Source: Ampelocalamus luodianensis (lineage: Eukaryota > Streptophyta > Magnoliopsida > Poales > Poaceae). From it: a stretch of DNA of 64,000 nt. Location: positions 310,001-374,000 of the forward strand of contig CM070617.1 in the NCBI GenBank assembly GCA_036346255.1, given 5' to 3'. A model generated the notes under the pieces. That model ran no database searches. It had not been told where the DNA came from and worked only from the letters and a program-made list of their open reading frames with translations. Numbering within the stretch: position 1 is the stretch's first letter; every line of letters begins with the position of its first letter. Of this stretch, positions 12,411 through 24,390 are shown piece after piece. A program made the position numbers and the translations under genes.

Positions 12411-14525
12411 TTTTAAAAAAAAAAGGGCAAACCTTGCTTTTAATTGAAAGCAAATAAAGGTTCTAAAAAGTAGATTACAAAGGGTAGAACTGGGAACTCC
12501 AGTTAGCGAAATATGCACAACAAAACCACATCTAAACATCATCCTAAGGCCAACTGCAAGACCAACCGAACCAAGGGACAACAGCACACAGTTCAACTGC
12601 TACACAGAAAAAGGCACCAACCACAAAGAAGACTAAGTATTATACAAATTAACAGATGGATTGACATTCCTATTACAAAAGTCTTTCACCCAATCTCCAG
12701 CAGACGTCCTGAAACGATCCAGCTTTTCACCATCATCCCCTTTTAACAGGACTAGCCATTGCTGCAAACAAGATAAAATTTTGAAGATCACATCTATTGG
12801 ATTCTTAATATAACTCTTCTCAAACATCATTTTGTTTCTAATTCTCCAAAGAGTCCAAGCTGTAGCTGCAAAACTAAATAAAACAACATTGTAATTATTA
12901 GCCCCCTTTTTTCCAACCAATTTAGTTGGAAATCATCTAAACAAGTTGGATGTCACTTCCAACTCAGGATCTCTTTAATGCAAATCCATAAGAAATTTGC
13001 TAAGCTGCAGGGAAACAAAATATGATCGATGTTCTCTTCCACACTACAAAGAAGACAATTTCAATTACCTTTCTAACCCCTATGTTTAAGCTGATCTAAA
13101 GTTTGGACTATATTATTATAACAGAGCCAAATAAAGATTTTGACCTTTAAAGGACATTTGTTTTTCCAAAGCTTAGTCAACTTTCTACTCTTGACACTCC
13201 CAAATAACAGATGATTATACAAGGGTCTAACTGAGAAGATCCCAGACTTTTCAAAACACCAAACTGGAGTATCCCTGTTGTCATTAAACTCAACATGTTC
13301 AATCTCCATCTTCATGTCCTCTCATTGTAGATTTTCTTCTACCCCAAAACTTCTTCGAAAATGAATGTCCCAACTATCATTATGCACCCCATCATGCACA
13401 CCCATAGAAGGTGCCTGGCAGAGATTGAACAATTTGTTATACTTAAGTTTAAAAGAACAATCACTGCTCCAAACGTCCTCCCAAAAGGAAATGTCCTCAC
13501 CATTACCCACTTTATATCTAACCCTCAAATTGAAAAGATGTTTGACTTTCATCACACTTCTCTAGAACTGAGAAACCCCTAAGGTTCTAGCCTCCCTGAA
13601 CACCCCTGTAGGGAAATATTTGGCTTTAAGAATATTAAACCATAACTCCTTGTTAGCTGATTTAATTCTCCAAATCCATTTAACCATAAGACAATCATTC
13701 ATTACCCTAGTGTTCATGATCCCCAAACTGCCAAACTTTTTAGGTCTGCAAACCGCACCCCAATTAATCATGTGATACTTAAATTTGTCAGTAGCTCCTC
13801 TCCAAAAGAAATCAGCTCTAATAAGATCCATCTTTTTATTAGTCTCTTCGTTAAATCTGTAAAACCTCATAATATAAATTGGAAGGTTGCTTAACCTACT
13901 GCTAACTAGTACCATTCTACCATCAGAAGATAACAAATTGTTTTTCCAATTGTCTAGCCTCTTCTCTAATTTGTTAATAACATTTTCTGCATTTTTCACC
14001 CCTAAACATCTATTGCCAATGGGAATGCCCAAATAAGTCATAGGTAAATGAGCCAACTTGCAATTGCAAATATTAGCTACTCTGTTGGCTTCTTCATTTT
14101 CCACCCCCCAACACAAACACTTCACTTTTGTGATAATTAATTTTCAGACCTGACATCCACTCAAAACAATACAGTAAGAATTTCAAGTTCAAGAAATACT
14201 CCACCCCATATTCTATCATCAACACAATATCATCTGCGTATTGCAAAATTGGCAACCTCCAAGAATCAAATGGGAAATCACCCCCTTTATCATACCTCTA
14301 TCTTGAGCTTTGTGGATTATTTCTGACAGAGCATCTCCTGCCAAATTGAAGAGAAGAGGAGATAGTGGATCTCCTTATCTCAAACCTCTGAAAGTTCTAA
14401 AGTAAGGACCCATCTCTCCGTTTATATTAATGCTAACTTTTCCCCCTTTGACTGAGCTCATAACTATCTTAATCTATTTATCAGAAAATCCTTTCCTGTT
14501 TTTGCAAATAAATTCTGAAAACGGC
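12410..14525 (-). pseudogene. 5'-truncated L1-type LINE, reverse transcriptase C-terminus and zf-RVT
   Basis: Read on the minus strand this is the 3' half of a plant L1-like ORF2. An RT block has GDPLSPLLFNLAGDALSE (about 14375-14325) and a YADD catalytic box (about 14240). Then come the long LAHLPMTYLGIPIG region (14125-13562) and zf-RVT segments such as PVWCFEKSGIFSVRPLYNHL (13315-13073). Several stops and frameshifts make it inactive. The low-coordinate end near 12410-12430, where the minus strand has a run of T then A, is the probable 3' end. The 5' end is lost at about 14525, some 45 bp before duplicated block A. Confidence 0.88.
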
Positions 14526-14622
14526 CACTCTCGTAAATACGTGCGAAAAAGTGGCAATACGACCAAAATTTTGATCGACTTCCCTGTATATACATTTGAT
14601 TTTCCCTATACTTCTAGGGCCA

Positions 14623-14804
14623 AAAAGCCCATCTGCTTTCCAGCCCTTGTAGCCCAATAGGCTACTGCATTCGTATCCTTTTTGATGGGCTTTGTTTGGG
14701 CCAAGCGGTCGTCTGCTCTGGACTCTGGTTCGTTCATCATGACGTCATCCTCCTCCTCGATCTGCCTCTCCTCTCCTCTCCGCCGCCACGAAACCAAACC
14801 CTAG
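14623..14804 (+). promoter_or_regulatory. Promoter elements of copy A: site II, CRE and telobox
   Basis: Seen upstream of the start at 14882: GCCCA/TGGGC cores at 14627, 14652, 14686 and 14697, a palindromic TGACGTCA (14740-14747), and AAACCCTAG (14796-14804). Site II plus telobox combinations are known in plant genes for translation and growth; TGACGTCA is a bZIP core. All recur in copy B. Function here is inferred. Confidence 0.6.
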
Positions 14805-14881
14805 CTTGCTTTGCTTAGCCCTCCTCGTCGTCGATCTCATCTCCCACCCACCCCGACCTCGCCGCCCGCCCGGCTACTCCC

Positions 14882-17800
14882 ATGGCGGCGCCCAAGCCCA
14901 TCTGGGTGCGCCAGGCCGAGGAGGCCAAGCTCAAGTCCGAGGCCGAGACCGCCGCCGCCGCCAAGGCCGCCTTCGACGCCACCTTCAAGGCCCTCTCCGC
15001 CTCCTCCGCCGACCATTACCAAGACGACGTCGACGAAGGACCTCACAAGCCCTCCTCGCCAGCTCAAGCCGACCGCGACGCCGACGCCGACGCCGACTCC
15101 GACTCCGACGACCGCCACCATGCCCCTCCCGGCCCCGTAGAGCCCTCCAGATCCTCCGCCGCCGGCCCCGGAATCGCCGGTGGTTCCGCCGGCGCCCCCG
15201 CTACCTTCACCGTCGTCGCCAAGGACCGCGACGCCCGCAGGGTCCCCACCGGCGGCGCGCGCGTCCGCGTCCGCATCTCCCCCGCCGCTGGCGTCGGCGG
15301 CGGCGACCTCGAAGGCGCCGTCAAGGACAACGGCGACGGATCCTACGCCGTCACCTACGTCGTCCCCAAGCGCGGCAACTACATGGTCCACGTAGACCTT
15401 GACGGCTCGGCCGTCATGGGGAGCCCCTTCCCCGTCTTCTTCAGCGCATGCACCGCGGCCACCACAACCTTCCCCACCGCGCTCCCCGCCGTCACATCCG
15501 CCTACCCCAACATGGTCAACCAGACCATGCCCAACATGCCAAACTACGCCGGCGCCCTCTCCGTCTCCTCCGGTGCCCTCCCCAGCCTCCTCGGTCTCAT
15601 CCCTGGTGCCTCTACTGGTGCCTCTGGTGGAGTCGTCCTGCCGGGCGTTGGCGCCTCGCTGGGGGAGATATGCCGGGACCACATCAACGGGAGGTGCACA
15701 AAGCCCACGGACTGTAAGTTCACCCACCCGCCTCAGCAGCTGCTCATGTCCGTGCTGGCTGCCACTACGTCAATGGGTGCCCTCAGCCAGGCTCCCATGG
15801 CGCCCTCTGCCGCAGCCATGGCAGCCGCGCAGGCCATCATGGCTGCCCAGGCACTTCAGGCACATGCTGCGCAGATGCAGGCTGATTCCAAGGCCACAGG
15901 TAACGCCCCCCAACTTTTAAGGAATTGTCTTGTGATGTGCCTAGATGCTCTACTCTCTAGTATTGAACTAGGAAAGGTGATTGGCTGACGCTGTTGTGTT
16001 CTTCCCAACTGTGTCGAATTGATTATGTAGTCATGTTAGGTTGCAAGCTTTTTAACGCTGTTTTGTATAACTAAAGGTGCTTACTTAACATTCCTTTGCC
16101 TTAAGTTTTGCTGAAGATGTATAAATGCATGCCGTTCTGCATTGGTGCATGCACTTAAACAGTGAGCTTTTCCATGTTGGAAGTCATGTTGCTCACATGC
16201 ACATTGCATCCTTGTAGGTTCAACGGATAAAGCTGATAAAGGTGATGCTCTGAAGAAAATGGTTCAGATTAGCAACCTGAGTCCACTTCTCACGGTGGAC
16301 CATCTTAAGCAGCTATTTGGGTACTGCGGCAAAGTTGTTGATTGTACCATCACAGACTCAAAGCATATTGCTTATGTAGAGTACTCCAAACCGGAAGAAG
16401 CAACTGCAGCATTGGCGCTCAATAACATGGATGTTGGCGGTCGCCCCTTGAATGTGGAGATGGCTAAATCTCTCCCGCCCAAAACTAGTTTGGCAAATAG
16501 CAATTTGCCTATGATGATGCAGCAAGCTGTTCAGATGCAACAGATGCAATTCCAGCAGGCACTTTTAATGCAGCAGGCAATAGCAGCTCAACAGGCTGCT
16601 GCACGCGCAGCCACTATGAAATCTGCCACTGAAGCAGCAGCGGCAAGGGCTGCTGAGATAAGCAGGAAGTTGAAAGCAGAGGGCTTTGGCGGGGAAAATG
16701 TGGAAGAAAAGGATGCCAAAGGGAAGTCAAGGTAATGTTTGACTCATATTGAATTTTACATGAATTTGAAGGCTATGCTTTTAGTATTTATGTGATTTGA
16801 GAGATTGCATCTTTCTGATTTTGAAACAAATTCTGGTCTTTTTTCTCGTATTTTGATAACAGAAAGATTGCATCCTGCTGATTTCTGGCCTACTTCTACT
16901 TTGGGAGATGAGATTAGAAAATTCATTTTTGTTCCGAGAATGCTGCTGTGCTCATTTAGATATTGGAGGTGTGACTTGTGAGAGATTGTGCACTTGATAC
17001 TAGAATTTTTTTTGCTTTATTTCAAAGAGATAGCATTTGTTGCAAATGATTCTTTTTTGTTGTTTGACTTATATTTCACCATTTCTGTACATGTATCTGT
17101 GCGTTTCTTGTCTCAATTCATTTATGGATGGCTTTGCTGTCTGGCATATTCTCAAATAGAATAAGTGGGACATGTGCAGTAAAATGGGAGAGATCTCAGT
17201 GTAGGAACTAGCAGCGACATTACTTCTTTTGGTTTAACCGCACAGGGAGCACGAATTTGTCTCCTGTTACATTATTTCACTATAGATTTTTTTCTCTCCC
17301 TCTTTTAAAGAAAGGAACCATGACCAGTTTATTTGCTTTGCAGATCACCATCACCCCCTTCTCGCAGATCCAAATCTAGGTCAAGATCACCTATCAAGTA
17401 CCGTCGGAGTAGGCGGTCCCGCTCCTACTCTCCCCCAGTTAGACGCTCTCGAGAGCACCGATCACGATCACCATCAAGATCTTACCACTCAAAGTATGGT
17501 AGTGACCGATCACATAGGGATGATAGGGACAAGTATAGCAGGTCTGGGAGAAGAGAGAGTGACCGGTCTCGTGATCATTATTCATCTAGTTCAAGGAGGA
17601 ACAGGAGCAGAAGCATAAGTCCGAGGTATAAGAAGCCTTCCAGAGCTGATTCTCGGTCACCCAAGCGGCAAAGAGAAGAAAGTCTTAGCCCATCAAAATC
17701 AAGAAGGTCAGCTCGGGCTGGTTCAAGGTCACCACGACATCATAAAGGAAGCAAGTCATCACCAACTCGTGACCATCATTCTTCTCGTCGTAGCAGGCAT

Positions 17801-18820
17801 TCAAGATCCAGATCTCAAGAGAGAAAGCATCGTAACAGTGATAAAAAAGACAGCAAAAAATCTGAGATGCAGGATGACAAAAGAAGATCTGATAGAGGCA
17901 ATAGAGGTGACAAAGATGAAAGGTCTGTAAAGGATCCAATGGAAGATAAAAAAGCAGATACTTCTGCTGTTGCTCATAAAAGGAGTTCATCAGTATCTGA
18001 AGATGAAAAGCTGAATACTGATAATAGTAATCATAAGAAATCTAGACATGCTGCTGCTTTGGAGTATGATGAAAGGAAGGATGAAGATCATATTGAGGAT
18101 GGTGCTGGGATGACTGGAGATAAAAGGGGTGTGGATTCCCCGAGATCAAAATCTGAGAAGAGAAGCTTGGGAGATGATGGTAGCTATGACCAGAACCATG
18201 ATACAAGTAGGAATACTAAGACGAAAACAGATAACAAGAAGTATGACAGAGATGATTCTTCTCTTAAGGACAGAAAATACAGAGAAGATGAATCAAGACA
18301 TTCTAGAGATAAAACTTCTCGTCATTCGTCTTCAAGATCCCATAGAAGTTCAAGGCATTCGAGGGAAAGATACCATAGGGATGCTGCTGATCAGCACAAA
18401 TCAAAGAAATCAGAAGAGGGTGCCAGGGCTAGGAAAGATGATATTTCCCTTGATGATCCCTTCTCTTCAGATAAAAGGAAAGTTCAGAAGGAGAGGTCCC
18501 CTCATAGGAAGCATAATCAGTCAGCAGCTGGTTCAGATGCTGATGTCGTCAAGCATGATACTGAAGTTAGGCTGCCAAATTCTTCACTAGAAGAGGCAGA
18601 TCTGATTATCCAGGAAGCCCAGCAGTTTGCTTGTGAAACTGATGTGTCTTCTGCAGATAAACGCTCTGCAGATGTTCCATTGCCTGCGCCAAACCATGAG
18701 GACCCTTTTCCTACACAGCTAGCCAAGGAAGATGTGTGCTCTACTGTAGCTGACCTTAATGGGCAACATGGAGCTGGAGTAGATGGCGCTCTAGGGGGCA
18801 CCAAAGAGTCCGATATATGA
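14882..18820 (+). CDS. Filamin-repeat/CCCH/RRM/RS-domain RNA-binding protein, copy A
   Basis: Three exons, 14882-15899, 16218-16731 and 17344-18820, joining in frame to 1,002 residues. An acidic Ala/Asp-rich linker (about 60-80) precedes an Ig-like filamin/ABP280 repeat (about 98-188, ending GSPFPVFFSA). A CCCH finger has C264-x7-C272-x5-C278-x3-H282. The RRM (about 354-425) has RNP2 VQISNL and RNP1 HIAYVEYS. A Gln/Met/Ala-rich helix follows, then a long Arg-Ser region (from 511) and an acidic C-terminus. This suggests a nuclear splicing regulator. The order resembles the Arabidopsis RRM protein At3g23900 (IRR), which is recalled rather than checked. The 3' region may contain introns. Copy B is about 97% identical at protein level by eye. 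Confidence 0.92.
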
Positions 18821-20245
18821 TATTAACCACAATGTTTACTTGATGGCTGCCATGTCATTCATTTGGCTGATTGCAGAATCTACTTGATCGATGGATGCAG
18901 ATAGATGAACTGGTGTTTGTTATCTTCCTTTCTGATTTAGGAGTTTTATTTGCAGGATATGAGGATCTTTGGAGAACTTGAGTGCCGTCCGGAGTGTTCA
19001 TCTGATCTATACAAATGTATTACTCGTTAACTCAACTGATGGAGATTTGCTCCTCGGAGTAAACTTCTAAATGTAAACACTGGAGCTTGTAAGGTGATTT
19101 TGTACAGTATGGTCGAAACCAACTATATATTTGTCGTTGCAGGCTCGTGATTCCGTGAAGAGTTGGAGCTCATTCTGGGGTGCCAATTGAAGATACAAGG
19201 GAGTACACACCTATCCATACTCAAGTAAAGTCCATTATACAAGACTATAAACAACTTCTCTTCTATTCTATGTTACATTTCAATTGGCATGCTTTGGCTG
19301 ATGCAATGGTCCAAAGATGTTTCTCCACATACCGTAAACATCTTTTGATCGAATTAACTTGCTTGAGTGATGTATTTTTTGCGTATGATTCTCATCGTGT
19401 GCAACTTGTATCAGTAATGGTTCGAAAAGTTCAAGCAGCTTAATAGATACCTAGGTCGCAAATGATTTAACCGATTTTTATACTTGGCCTTTTGATGAAT
19501 GCAGAGATTTGTGCTGTAGATTTAATCTATTGTCTTGCCTGCTGCTCGATTCTGACCAGTCTACCTAAAATTATTGTGTGTGTGTCCTGGCATTCATTGT
19601 TTTTCTTTTCCATTTTGCTCTTTTTTCCTTCTCTGAGTAACAGGGGTCAACCTGAGAGGGCCAGTGTTAAGTGACTGATGTGAGGCAATTGTTGATAGTC
19701 CAACCCTTTATTCCAGGGGTCTGTGGCACCATGATAGATCGAGAGATAAGCAGCATATATTCAAACAGTAGCAATCCTTATGCCTTCTTTTTCCTTTCTT
19801 TCTTTCGATCATGGGAGCCTTGTAACTTTAAAAGCTGCTTGTCTGTAGAAGAGGTAAGGATCTATGCTATGCTATGCTATGATGTTGGTTAGAATTAGCA
19901 CCCGCAATCCGGTTATGAAATGTGTTTGTGCTTCTGCTTCGATCATACGTTGTGCCTCTTCCAGTGTACTGGTTTATTGATAGAACCTTCACATTACTTG
20001 AATTTTTTACAGCAGAAACGCACGTGCTTCAACAAGATATTAGGGGTAATCCATTTGTATATGTTGCAGCCAGTGTGGTGTGTTGGCATGCCAGTTTCGT
20101 AGTTGTTGTATCTTGAGGAAGTCTCAGCAGTGGTTTTCCTTTCTCTGCCCTTCTTATTCTCTCGCGGCCGCCGATTATTTCGTTGATCTGATCAGTGATC
20201 ACCGTCACCGTCTCTATCTCTACTACTCAAAAATAGGACTCTGGT

Positions 20246-20887
20246 TGTCCGGCCTCCGCACCCTCCCAGTACGCTCAGTGCACTCCCCTCTACATCTACG
20301 TAAATAAATACCAAAAAGCCCAAACAGATGTGCGTATGCATTCACGCTTGTTACAAATAAGAAAAAGTTTATTTTACCACCCTCGACTAAGCCTTAGTCC
20401 GATTTTGAACCCTCCCCAAAACCATATGAAATACAACCCTCAATTAACAAAACCAGATCATTTGACCCCCCCCCACCCATTTCAACCTGGTTGTGCGTTG
20501 ACATGGCCGTCACATGGATCGGAGGTGCCAAGTTTCACTGACGTGGATGCCACTTGGATACTGTCGTAGCAACAAAATCTCGAGGACCAAAAGTAGTGAG
20601 GGGTATCTCGAGAAAGTCAAAAGTAGTATTTTGGGATGAGTGTATTGCATTATGAGTATGAATGAGGAGTATATCTAAAAATTGTACATGCCCTTAGGCA
20701 ATATATAGGTATATACATATATATACTACACAAATACTTTCATACTCTTAGTTGTAGATACTCCCACTTGTGATATACCAATAAAAGAACTTGACAGTAG
20801 GAAAAGGCTCCTATATATATATATATGAGAAAGAAAGAATATTTCCCTTCTTGCACCTGCCTTATATTGGTGAGAAAATGTCCCTGA
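20246..20887. other. Spacer start, unassigned
   Basis: Beyond the duplicated block. About 20350-20640 contains phrases such as CCACCCTCGACTAAGCC and GGATCGGAGGTGCC with a C9 run, resembling the tail of a DNA transposon, but no inverted termini were found. 20690-20830 is AT-rich with TATA repeats. No gene. Confidence 0.35.
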
Positions 20888-21331
20888 GTAGGCGGCGTTG
20901 TAGAGACGAAACCGCCGCCGTCGCCCTACCGCCGCTATGTCCTTGAAGTAGGCGGTGTTGTATAGGCGAAGCCGCCGTCTCCACCCTACGAGGCCATGTC
21001 CACCCTACGAGGCCATGTCCTCAAGGTAGATGACACTGTAGAGGTGAAGCCGCCGTTGCCACCCTACCGAGGCAGGCGACGATGTAGAGGCGAAGCCGTC
21101 ATGGCCGCCCTGCTAAGGCTAGGTCCTCGAGGCAGGTGGCGTAGAGGCGAAGCCGCCATTTATGTCCTCAAGGCAGGCGACGCTGTAGAGGCGAAATCGT
21201 CGTGGCCGCCTTGCCGAGGCTATGTCCTCGAGGCAGACGACACATAGAGACGAAGCTATCGTGACCCCCCCTGCTGAGGCTATGTCCTCGAGATAGGTGG
21301 CGCATAGAGGCGAAGCCGTCGTCACCCTGCT
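20888..21331. repeat. GC-rich minisatellite, about 60-bp units
   Basis: About seven to eight degenerate tandem units, each holding a GCTATGTCCTCGAGGCAGG-like segment followed by GTAGAGGCGAAGCCGCCGT. Unit length varies around 55-65 bp. Both strands have short open frames, but these only reflect the period being near a multiple of three. The array stops exactly where the copia LTR begins at 21332. Confidence 0.8.
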
Positions 21332-21627
21332 TGTTAGAAATCGACAGGCAAATAACAAAATAGATCAAGAACAGGGAGACACCGATTTTACATGGAAAAC
21401 CCTTTCGAGAAAAAACCATGGACGCACGACGACGATCTTCACTATATCAGAAAAAGTGCTTACAAATCGCAGGATTTTAATAAGTCGTCGACTCTTTCGT
21501 GCAACTTACAAGGACTATATATGGTGGCATAAAATTGACTTGAGTCGAAGACGAAAATAAATAAATAAAAAGAAGAATCTGCATCTCCACACCTTGGCCT
21601 CTTTAGAATTCGGATCACATATTAGCA
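21332..21627 (-). repeat. 3' LTR of the minus-strand copia element
   Basis: 296 bp starting TG (21627) and ending CA (21332) on the minus strand, right after the purine-rich AAGGTGAAGAT tract. A full partner LTR was not found. Confidence 0.7.
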
Positions 21628-21912
21628 ATCTTCACCTTAAGACGAATTCTCTCCTTGTAACATATAAAAAACTTCTTCAATAATAAATAACCACCGTGCG
21701 CCGAAAGTCTCTTGGACTAAACTTTAACACCAACCAAGTTTGAACAAAGCTCAAACTTAGTAACTGGAACAGGCTTTGTCATCAATTAAGCGGGATTATC
21801 ATGAGTACTTATCTTGCATACCTTAACATTATCTTGAGCAATGACATCTCAAATATAATGATATCTGACATCAAGGTGTGTTTCTTTCATGAAACATTTG
21901 ATCCATTGTAAG

Positions 21913-22881
21913 TAGGGGTGGGCGTGGGTTGCACCTAATCAGGCCCTTTCACCGCCCCATCCGCCCCACACTTCAATTTAGAGGTTCATGGACTACCCCA
22001 GGCGGAAGCAAGCAAAACCAAATGGCCCATTGGATCTTTAGGGTCGAACCCAAGCGGAAGCAAGAAAAGCAACTTGAAATTGTGAATCAGAAACCAAGGT
22101 AAATTGGTCGCCATCCTCACGGCTTTGATCCGAACCACGGGTGATCATGATCTGGGAAATTCGATCACTTTCGTGGTTGGCGTTAGAGCGAGCATTCGTT
22201 GGTCGAGGAGCTAAAGAGTCTCAAGTTTGAATGTTCGCTTGCCATTGCGCCACCACCACAGAACCTCCACCACGTCGGCCACGAGCGCGCGGACCGGCAT
22301 TCGGACGGATCCAGCGCTGCGGCTTGCCCCCGCCCCGCACTCACGCATTGGACACCACGGCGAGCGGCGTTGGCACCGCGGTGGCGCCTCGGCGCCGCTA
22401 AGCTGCAGCAGGTGGCGCGCACGGCGCGGAAGTCGGCACTAAGCGGCACCGCGGCGGCAGCGACATGAGCCTCCGCCTACACACCGCGCTGGGAACTGCA
22501 CGCGTCGTCGCTGCGCTCCACCCTCAGCGCCGCTGGTTTGGCATCACCGCCTTGAACTCCTCTGCGTGGGAGGAGAGAGAGAGAGAGAAGTAATTAGAGG
22601 AGTGGGAAGTAAGATATGGGAATATTGAGCGGAGAGAAGCGAAGAAGAAAGAAGCAACAGAGTGCGGTTGGGAGCAAATTAACGTGGCAAAGACGTCGAT
22701 GATGCGTGAGGCGAGGCGAGGCAACATTGCGATTCGGTCGACCCACTCGAACCATAGGGACATTTGGTTCGTATCCTTGTTGGCCCTATTATTTTTGGGG
22801 GCGACCCTAAGGCCCATTTACTCCTAATTTACGGTGCGGTTCATCGGTCCAGTGGGTCAATCCGCCCCATTCCCATCCCTA
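21913..22881. mobile_element. Non-autonomous hAT element with GC-rich interior
   Basis: 969 bp with ends TAGGGGTGGGCGTGGG and CATTCCCATCCCTA (inverted, imperfect) and a perfect 8-bp target-site duplication ATTGTAAG (21905-21912 and 22882-22889). It sits inside the RNase H region of the copia element. The interior 22200-22560 is far more GC-rich than the ends, with open frames on both strands but no recognised domain. It could be captured host sequence. No transposase. Confidence 0.85.
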
Positions 22882-24390
22882 ATTGTAAGGCATATAGCAC
22901 TTTGACTATCGCAAAACATAGTAATGCAAGAAGTATCTCCACAAAGTTCGGTGTATAAACCACTCAACCATGTAGCTTCTTTGCATGCTTTAGAAATAGC
23001 CATATACTCTGCTTCAATGGTAGATAAAGCTACAGTGGTCTGCAAACTTGCTTTCCAACTCACAGCACAACCACCAATAGTGAACACATAACATGTAAGT
23101 GACCTCATCTTGTCCAAATCACCAGCATAATCAGAATCCACATAACCAATAAGTCCATCTCTAGATTTTTCAAATTGTAAACAAGCATTAGATGTACCAC
23201 GCAAGTATCTGAAAATCCATTGAACTGCTTTCCAATGCTCTTTACCAGGATTAATCATGAATCTACTAACTACACTTAGTGCATGTGATAAATCGGGATG
23301 AGAATATACTATGGCATACACAAGAGAACCAACTGCACTAGAATATGGAATTCTAGACATGTACTCAGTATCATCATATGATTGTGGACATAAAGCGAAA
23401 GATAATCTAAAATGTGCAACTAATGGAGTACTCATTGGTTTAGCCTCATGTATATTAAAGCGACGAAGGACCTCATCAATATACCCTTTCTGACTTAGGT
23501 ATAATTTTTCAGAGGGTCTGTCTCTGGTTATCTTCATGCCAAGAATTTTCTTTGCTGCACCTAAATACTTCCTCTAAATTCACCACTCAATTACGTCTTC
23601 AACTTTGCTATCTCAGCTTTATCTTTTGCTGCAATCAGCATGTCATCAGCATATAGGAGCAAATATATAGTTGAATCATTGACAATTTTTAAATAAACAC
23701 AACTATCATAATCAGACCTCTTAAAACATTGAGAAAGCATGAAGGTGTCAACTCTCTTATATTAGTGCTTAGGAGATTGTTTCAATCCATAAAGAGACTT
23801 CTTTAATTTACAAACAAGGTTCTTTTTTTAGGAACAATGAAATCTTCAGGTTGATCCATATAGATATCTTCTTCTAACTTCCTGTGTAAAAATACAGTTT
23901 TAACATCTAACTGCTAAAGCTCATAATTATACATAGCAACTATACTGAGCAAAGTGTGAATTGAGCTATGTTTAACAACAGGAGAAAAAAGCCTCATTAA
24001 AGTTAATACCTGGAATCTGGCTATAACCTTTGGCAATTAATCTTGTTTTATACCTTGTCTCATCATTTGGAGAAATACCTTCTTTTCTCTTGAAAACCCA
24101 ATTGCAATGGATGTGCTTCTTCACTTTTGACAACTTTACTAATTCCCAAGTGTCATTCTTTTCTAGTGACTCCATCTCATCATGCATAGCAGTTATCCAC
24201 TTATTGCAATCAGTGAATTTAATAGCCTCAGAGTATGATGAAGGTTCTGTATTACCTTCAATTTCTTCTGCCACACTCAAAGTATAAGCAATAATATTAG
24301 CTTCTTCAATCAACCTCTTGGGTGGATTAATCTCTCTCCTAAACCTGTCAACTGCAATGAACCATTGTGGTGACTGGTCAACAATAGGAG

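Larger units (their letters stand above)
14572..20245 (+). repeat. Direct segmental duplication, copy A
   Basis: This block reappears at 32726-38610 in the same orientation, with high identity through promoter, exons, introns and 3' region. Homology starts at TGATC[A/G]ACTTCCC and fades after the AAAATAGGAC phrase near 20239. Relative to copy B it lacks 12 bp at the end of exon 1, 137 bp near 19812 and 26 bp near 19910. Confidence 0.95.

Noticed and set aside
14806..15727. Long Arg/Pro-rich frames on the plus strand and a Gly-rich 296-codon frame on the minus strand
   Set aside because: Shadow frames of the GC-rich first exon of copy A; the same shadows recur in copy B (32961-34133).
20888..21331. 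Possible CRISPR-like repeat array
   Set aside because: Units are degenerate, contiguous and in a plant nuclear genome; this is a minisatellite.
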